8,264 bases of DNA from Ignavibacteriaceae bacterium (GTDB lineage Bacteria > Bacteroidota > Ignavibacteria > Ignavibacteriales > Ignavibacteriaceae): NCBI GenBank assembly GCA_025449775.1, contig JANWIS010000110.1, positions 1 through 8,264 on the forward strand, in the 5' to 3' direction. The notes under the pieces are model-generated. The model made no database searches. It was given only the letters and a program-made list of their open reading frames with translations, and was not told the DNA's origin. The translations under genes and the position numbers were made by a program. Below, piece after piece: positions 4,646 to 8,264 of this stretch. Positions within the stretch are counted from its first letter, which is position 1; each line of letters opens with the position of its first letter.

Positions 4646-5854
4646 ATGGAAACACCTCTAACAAAACCTAAATTCAGTGATTACTTAAGTATACTTTATA
4701 AGTGGAAAAAACTTCTTTTTATCAACTTACTGATCATTACTACACTTGCAACAGTCTATTCATTATTAATACCTGAACAATTTAAAGCGACCTCAATTGT
4801 AATGGTGTCTACCAATAACGAACAAGGAATGGGTGGTATCGGAACTTTGCTCTCTGGGGATATCCTCTCGATTGGATCTCAATTAATGGGCGGTACTAAT
4901 CCTTCAATTGATTTAGTCTTTGGAATATTAAGCAGCAGAACAGCTCTGTCAACGGTTGTAAACAAATTTAATTTGATGGATTATTATGGAATTGATGACA
5001 ACAATATGGATAAAACATTAAAAGCTTTTATTGGTGATGTTATCTTCGAGCCTACAGAAAATGGACTCATTGAAGTTAGTGTAATAAATGAAGCTCCAAA
5101 ATTAAGCGCTGAGATTGCAAACTATTTTGTACAACTTGCTGATAGTATTCACATTGAATTAAATATAGAACAAGCAAGAAACAACAGAATATTTGTTGAA
5201 AAAAGATATGCCAAGAATATTGCTGATTTAAAAGCTGCAGAAGATTCATTTTATATTTTTCAAAAAAAATATGGAATAGTTGCTGTACCGGAACAACTAG
5301 AAGTTTCTGTTAAAGCAGCTGCTGAATTAGAAGCTTTATTTGCTCAATATGAAGTGACGGCAGAAATGTATAAAATAGAATACGGTGAAGATTCCCCAAT
5401 GTATAAGTCAGCTAATACTCAAGCAGAAATTATGAAAAGGAGAATCCAGGAATTAAAAGACAAATCACAATTATCTTATCCCTCAAATGTTTTATATCCT
5501 TTCAGCAAGCTACCAGATGTTGCAATTAATTATTATCGAGCTTTCAGAGATGTTGAGATACAAACAAAAATTTTAGAATTTGTTCTGCCCATGTATGAGC
5601 AAGCTTTGGTTGAAGAGCAAAAAAGTGTACCAAACTTATTAATCGTTGATAAAGCAGTTCCACCGCAACTTAAGCATTCACCTAAAAAAGCTTTTATCAT
5701 TCTCCTATTCTTTTTTTTAGGGTTATTTGTACATTTGCCAGTAATTTTTTGGTTGTCTGGTTTTAATAAATTAGAAAAATCAACAAATACAATTGAGCAA
5801 ATGGGGAAAAACATTAGTACCTCGTTAATAAATTTTTATAAGATGAAGATGTAA
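4646..5854 (+). CDS. Wzz-type polysaccharide chain-length determinant (no kinase domain)
   Basis: Inner-membrane polysaccharide co-polymerase of 402 residues that controls the length of polymers made by Wzy. Seen: a cytoplasmic N-terminus with the SDYLSILYKWKKLL lead-in (11-24), transmembrane helix 1 (about 23-42), then IPEQFKATSIVMV (42-54), the start of the conserved Wzz domain. A long helical periplasmic region (about 100-330) contains Ala/Glu-rich coiled-coil stretches. The proline-rich VDKAVPPQLKHSPKKA (334-349) precedes transmembrane helix 2 (about 349-370), and a 32-residue cytoplasmic tail follows. No Walker A/B or tyrosine-rich C-terminus, so it is not a fused BY-kinase of the Wzc type. 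A Gly/Met-rich segment (60-83) may be flexible. The start at 4646 is forced because the upstream ATG at 4635 runs directly into TAA. It lies six bases before the polymerase gene. Assignment of the family is firm; which polymer it serves is not known. Confidence 0.9.
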   Translation: METPLTKPKFSDYLSILYKWKKLLFINLLIITTLATVYSLLIPEQFKATSIVMVSTNNEQGMGGIGTLLSGDILSIGSQLMGGTNPSIDLVFGILSSRTALSTVVNKFNLMDYYGIDDNNMDKTLKAFIGDVIFEPTENGLIEVSVINEAPKLSAEIANYFVQLADSIHIELNIEQARNNRIFVEKRYAKNIADLKAAEDSFYIFQKKYGIVAVPEQLEVSVKAAAELEALFAQYEVTAEMYKIEYGEDSPMYKSANTQAEIMKRRIQELKDKSQLSYPSNVLYPFSKLPDVAINYYRAFRDVEIQTKILEFVLPMYEQALVEEQKSVPNLLIVDKAVPPQLKHSPKKAFIILLFFFLGLFVHLPVIFWLSGFNKLEKSTNTIEQMGKNISTSLINFYKMKM

Positions 5855-5860
5855 TCACCA

Positions 5861-7156
5861 ATGCTAATTTTTATTATTCTATTAGTTGGGTTCTCAACAA
5901 TACTAATCAGTTACAAGATGTTTGGTACATGGTTTAATCATGTAGCAATATATTCTGTTGTTTGGACAACAGTACTCTATTTATACGAGTTGAGATTAAT
6001 TTATTTTGTTACACTTTCTATTTACACCTGGCTTGTTATTATAGGAGCATTTCTTTCACTACTTCTTGGGTCGCTAACGGTATTTTCAGTTAAAAGTAAG
6101 CAGTTTAATTCAACTAGCGTAGATCCGGAACAAGCTTTACTATTTAAAGATGGGGGAAGAATTTTAAAATATTCGATTTATGTTTTCTCCATAATAGGAA
6201 TATTAAGTGCATTACAACATTGGAGTGTTTTATTGGATGAATATGGTACAATAATAAATGTTTTTATAAATGCGTACCATGTTTACAAAACTAGAACTAG
6301 TGGTGATTTAGAAGGTGTAGTTCCATATATATGGCTTATAATTTATCCGGCTTTATTTCTTTCTGGAATTTACACAGCATATAAAAACAAACTAACCATA
6401 GCAACCATCCTTCCGATGATTGCACTTATTTTGAAGGAGTTAGCAAACCTTTCAAGAGCTGGTATCCTTTTCGGCTTTGCAGAGTTCATAATCAGCTTTT
6501 TTTTATTCAAACAGATATTCAAGAAAAGTGAACACCCTGTAAGAAGTAGATTCAAAGTAGCGGTTGTTATGTTGATTTTACTTTCTCTGGTAGGTATTGG
6601 TGCTGCTTTCATTAAAACTGTTCGTCAAGCTACCGATACATTCAAGGGAACGAGTAGTTCTTTATCAACTTTTAAAGGGAAAGCTTTTATTTCTCCTTCA
6701 ATTTATTTTTATGGAGCATCACATGTTGGAGTATTGAATCAATTTCTTGAAAAGGATAAAGAAAGAGAGAGTTTTGGAAGTAATACTTTTTTTACTCTTT
6801 ACAGTGCATTAGCAAAATTTGATTTAGTCAAACAACCTAAATTTCTGCCACCTGGTTATTTTATTCCCAATTGGTCTAACACCGGAACTTATTTAAGAGA
6901 ATTATATAATGATTTTGGTTTTGTAGGTATTTTCATTGTTCCTTTTTTATTAGGCTTATTATCCACATTGTATTGGTTTAAGTTTCGTGAGTACGGAAGA
7001 TTTAGTGATTTAGTTATTCTTACACATTTTTATATTGTGATATCCCTGTCATTTTTTGTCTTCGTAGTTAGATCACCTGCTTGGACAATCGGTGCAATAT
7101 TTCTTTTGGTAGTCATTCCGATTTTAGAAAAATTAGTTGGTAGAAAAGTATATTAA
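5861..7156 (+). CDS. Wzy-type oligosaccharide repeat-unit polymerase
   Basis: Multi-pass inner-membrane protein of 431 residues with about 11 predicted helices (near 2-18, 25-41, 52-76, 101-119, 156-175, 178-192, 200-216, 232-250, 353-372, 383-402, 408-425). A large hydrophilic loop (about 251-350) is presumably periplasmic. Family-like landmarks are LSRAGILFG (197-205) and, at the end of the loop, NTGTYLRELYNDFGFVGIF (330-348) followed by PFLLGLL, the pattern usual in O-antigen/capsule repeat-unit polymerases. Such enzymes transfer the growing undecaprenyl-linked chain onto the next repeat unit. The gene follows the wzz-like gene after six bases with no good ribosome site of its own, so translation is probably coupled. 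Sequence conservation is low in this family, so topology and context carry much of the call. An O-antigen ligase is the main alternative; the neighbouring wzz-like gene favours a polymerase. Confidence 0.82.
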   Translation: MLIFIILLVGFSTILISYKMFGTWFNHVAIYSVVWTTVLYLYELRLIYFVTLSIYTWLVIIGAFLSLLLGSLTVFSVKSKQFNSTSVDPEQALLFKDGGRILKYSIYVFSIIGILSALQHWSVLLDEYGTIINVFINAYHVYKTRTSGDLEGVVPYIWLIIYPALFLSGIYTAYKNKLTIATILPMIALILKELANLSRAGILFGFAEFIISFFLFKQIFKKSEHPVRSRFKVAVVMLILLSLVGIGAAFIKTVRQATDTFKGTSSSLSTFKGKAFISPSIYFYGASHVGVLNQFLEKDKERESFGSNTFFTLYSALAKFDLVKQPKFLPPGYFIPNWSNTGTYLRELYNDFGFVGIFIVPFLLGLLSTLYWFKFREYGRFSDLVILTHFYIVISLSFFVFVVRSPAWTIGAIFLLVVIPILEKLVGRKVY

Positions 7157-7235
7157 TAAAATTAATTTAGATGATTTTACCAGCTCTTTTTTTAAGCAAC
7201 AATTAAATTTGAATAAGTAAATATCAAAGTTGTCT

Positions 7236-7241
7236 CGAGGA
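7236..7241 (+). promoter_or_regulatory. Ribosome binding site deciding the methyltransferase TTG start
   Basis: CGAGGA is the only good Shine-Dalgarno match in the gap before the methyltransferase. It supports TTG at 7252 (10-base spacing) or, less likely, the in-frame ATT at 7246 (four-base spacing). Confidence 0.5.
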
Positions 7242-7251
7242 TAACATTAAA

Positions 7252-7920
7252 TTGGTTACAAAAGAACAATTCTACAATCATAAAGAAATCGAATATCCTG
7301 ACACTGATCCTGAATCAATTATTCGTTACAATAGAGCAATCGATTTAGTTACTATTAATTCAGGAGAAAAGATTTTAGATATAGGATGCAAGTATGCTAC
7401 ATTAAAAGAATTACTTGTGAAAAAAAATGTTCAGGCAGATTATTATGGAGTCGATATTTCCTCATCAGTTTTTCATAAGATAAAAGATTTTAATCCGGAT
7501 AAATTTTTTGTTGCAGATGCTTCTCAAAATTTACCTTTTGAAAATGCAAAATTCGATTATGTATTTGCTTTGGAAATTATGGAGCATGTAGAATCTCCAA
7601 CTATTATGTTAAATGAAATTTACAGAGTTCTTAAAGATACCGGGAGACTAATATTAAGTGTTCCTAATGTCTATTCCTGGAATGAAATTATAGGCAACTT
7701 ATTTAAACAAGCTGATACTGAAGGTCATATTTCTGCTTTCACGCATCAAATAATGGAAAGATTGATGAGTTTTACAAAATTTAAGATTGAGGCTTATATT
7801 GGTACTTATTTTAGAGTACCTTTCACGAAGAGATTGTTGAAAACGAAATACATGTTAATCAAATCTAATAATATTTTCCTTTCAAGATCATTTATTTATA
7901 GGGTGAGGAAAGTTGAATAA
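7252..7920 (+). CDS. Class I SAM-dependent methyltransferase (Methyltransf_11-like)
   Basis: Cytoplasmic methyltransferase of 222 residues, probably modifying a sugar or lipid-linked intermediate given its neighbours; the substrate cannot be read from sequence. Rossmann-fold motifs: motif I ILDIGCKYATLKELL (41-55), acidic end of beta-2 in YYGVDIS (64-70, D68), the adenine-contacting region FVADASQNLPF (86-96, D89), motif IV FDYVFALEIMEHV (101-113), and GRLILSVPNVYSW (131-143) for motif VI. A later HISAFTHQIMERLM (159-172) is typical of this group. Motif I is unusual: GCK-Y-A replaces the usual GCGxG. The start is TTG at 7252, with CGAGGA about 10 bases upstream. The codons before it are not standard starts except ATT at 7246, and no ATG precedes motif I. 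A 95-base AT-rich gap separates it from the polymerase gene, with no terminator seen. Confidence 0.85.
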   Translation: MVTKEQFYNHKEIEYPDTDPESIIRYNRAIDLVTINSGEKILDIGCKYATLKELLVKKNVQADYYGVDISSSVFHKIKDFNPDKFFVADASQNLPFENAKFDYVFALEIMEHVESPTIMLNEIYRVLKDTGRLILSVPNVYSWNEIIGNLFKQADTEGHISAFTHQIMERLMSFTKFKIEAYIGTYFRVPFTKRLLKTKYMLIKSNNIFLSRSFIYRVRKVE

Positions 7921-8074
7921 TCTTAAAAAGTCTTCAATTCATTCCTCAAAATCTTTCTCTATTTTACCAATTATTGAAAATACAATTTAAAAATCTGTTA
8001 AAGATTATTATGAATTGTAATCATATAGAAAATAATTTTCTGCTTATAGTTTATTTAACCTTAACTTGAAATCT

Positions 8075-8264
8075 ATGGGTTTTATTAAAGATTTTTGGCT
8101 TACCGGATTTACAAGTATTGTTATAACAATAATAGCTTTTTTAAACAATGTAATGGTGACTAGATATCTTGGACCTGAAGGAAGAGGTAAGTATAGTATA
8201 ATATCATACATTATATTGTTTATTGCACTAATTTTAGGAGAAGGGGTAAGAAGATTAAATACTA
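8075..8264 (+). CDS. Wzx-type polysaccharide flippase, N-terminal part (3' end outside window)
   Basis: An ATG at 8075 opens a frame that continues without a stop to the window end, giving 63 codons plus one base. The protein begins MGFIKDFWLTGFTSIVITII and has a first transmembrane helix (about 9-25). Then comes VTRYLGPEGRGKYSII (28-43), the hallmark first-loop motif of Wzx/RfbX-type polysaccharide exporters of the MVF/MOP superfamily. A second helix (about 42-57) follows. Members move undecaprenyl-linked repeat units across the inner membrane and normally have 400-500 residues. It completes the Wzz-Wzy-Wzx trio of a Wzy-dependent pathway. The 154 bases upstream are AT-rich and hold no clear promoter; TTGAA is the nearest, poor, ribosome site. 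Although short, the motif makes the call fairly safe. Confidence 0.83.
   Translation, partial: MGFIKDFWLTGFTSIVITIIAFLNNVMVTRYLGPEGRGKYSIISYIILFIALILGEGVRRLNT

Noticed and set aside
7152..7166. ATTAAT-AAA-ATTAAT repeat at the end of the polymerase gene as a terminator
   Set aside because: The stem has no GC pair and is not followed by a U tract in register, so it would not act as an intrinsic terminator.
8027..8041. 15-base palindrome AGAAAATAATTTTCT before the flippase gene
   Set aside because: All but two of its bases are A or T; such palindromes are expected by chance in this DNA, and there is no promoter beside it.

Overview
The window is AT-rich (roughly one third G+C by eye) and gene-dense. 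It reads as chromosome from a free-living bacterium of the Bacteroidota/Chlorobiota/Ignavibacteriota kind. That placement is an inference. It rests on low G+C, a DUF3098-like small membrane protein, an orphan EutN/CcmL protein beside dprA, and a ddl - ftsB-like - rarA block. No marker gene here fixes the taxon. The promoter seen at 4002-4030 is of the ordinary sigma-70 type rather than the Bacteroidetes TAnnTTTG type, which leans toward an Ignavibacteria-like lineage.

Left part (1-2121, + strand): a cell-wall, division and genome-maintenance block. The 3' part of D-alanine--D-alanine ligase (ddl) overlaps by one base a FtsB/DivIC-type division protein. That gene overlaps by 20 bases the replication-stress ATPase gene rarA, which starts at TTG.

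Middle (2194-3898, - strand): a convergent operon read from right to left. It encodes a two-helix membrane protein (DUF3098-like), an EutN/CcmL-type pentameric microcompartment vertex protein, and the DNA-uptake/recombination protein DprA. The only recognisable microcompartment component here is the vertex protein. No shell hexamer or encapsulated enzyme is present.

Structured-RNA zone (about 3910-4480, - strand): this is the most unusual part. Upstream of the operon is a near-consensus promoter (TTGACA, 17 bp, TATATT). Two back-to-back hairpins with C-rich loops follow directly, the second with a U-rich tail, and then a clean ribosome binding site. Upstream of an unrecognised 82-residue gene is a second folded element: a long two-part hairpin, then a strong intrinsic terminator whose arm can instead pair with the first hairpin. 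These may be small RNAs, or leader attenuators for the genes below them.

Right part (4646-8264, + strand): start of a Wzy-dependent surface-polysaccharide locus. It has a Wzz-type chain-length regulator without a kinase domain, a Wzy-type polymerase, a class I SAM methyltransferase, and the first 63 codons of a Wzx-type flippase cut by the window end. Together these would polymerise lipid-linked repeat units, set chain length, modify sugars and export the units. The glycosyltransferases presumably lie beyond the window. Four of the nine complete genes appear to start with TTG and have no in-frame ATG that would keep the conserved N-terminus.
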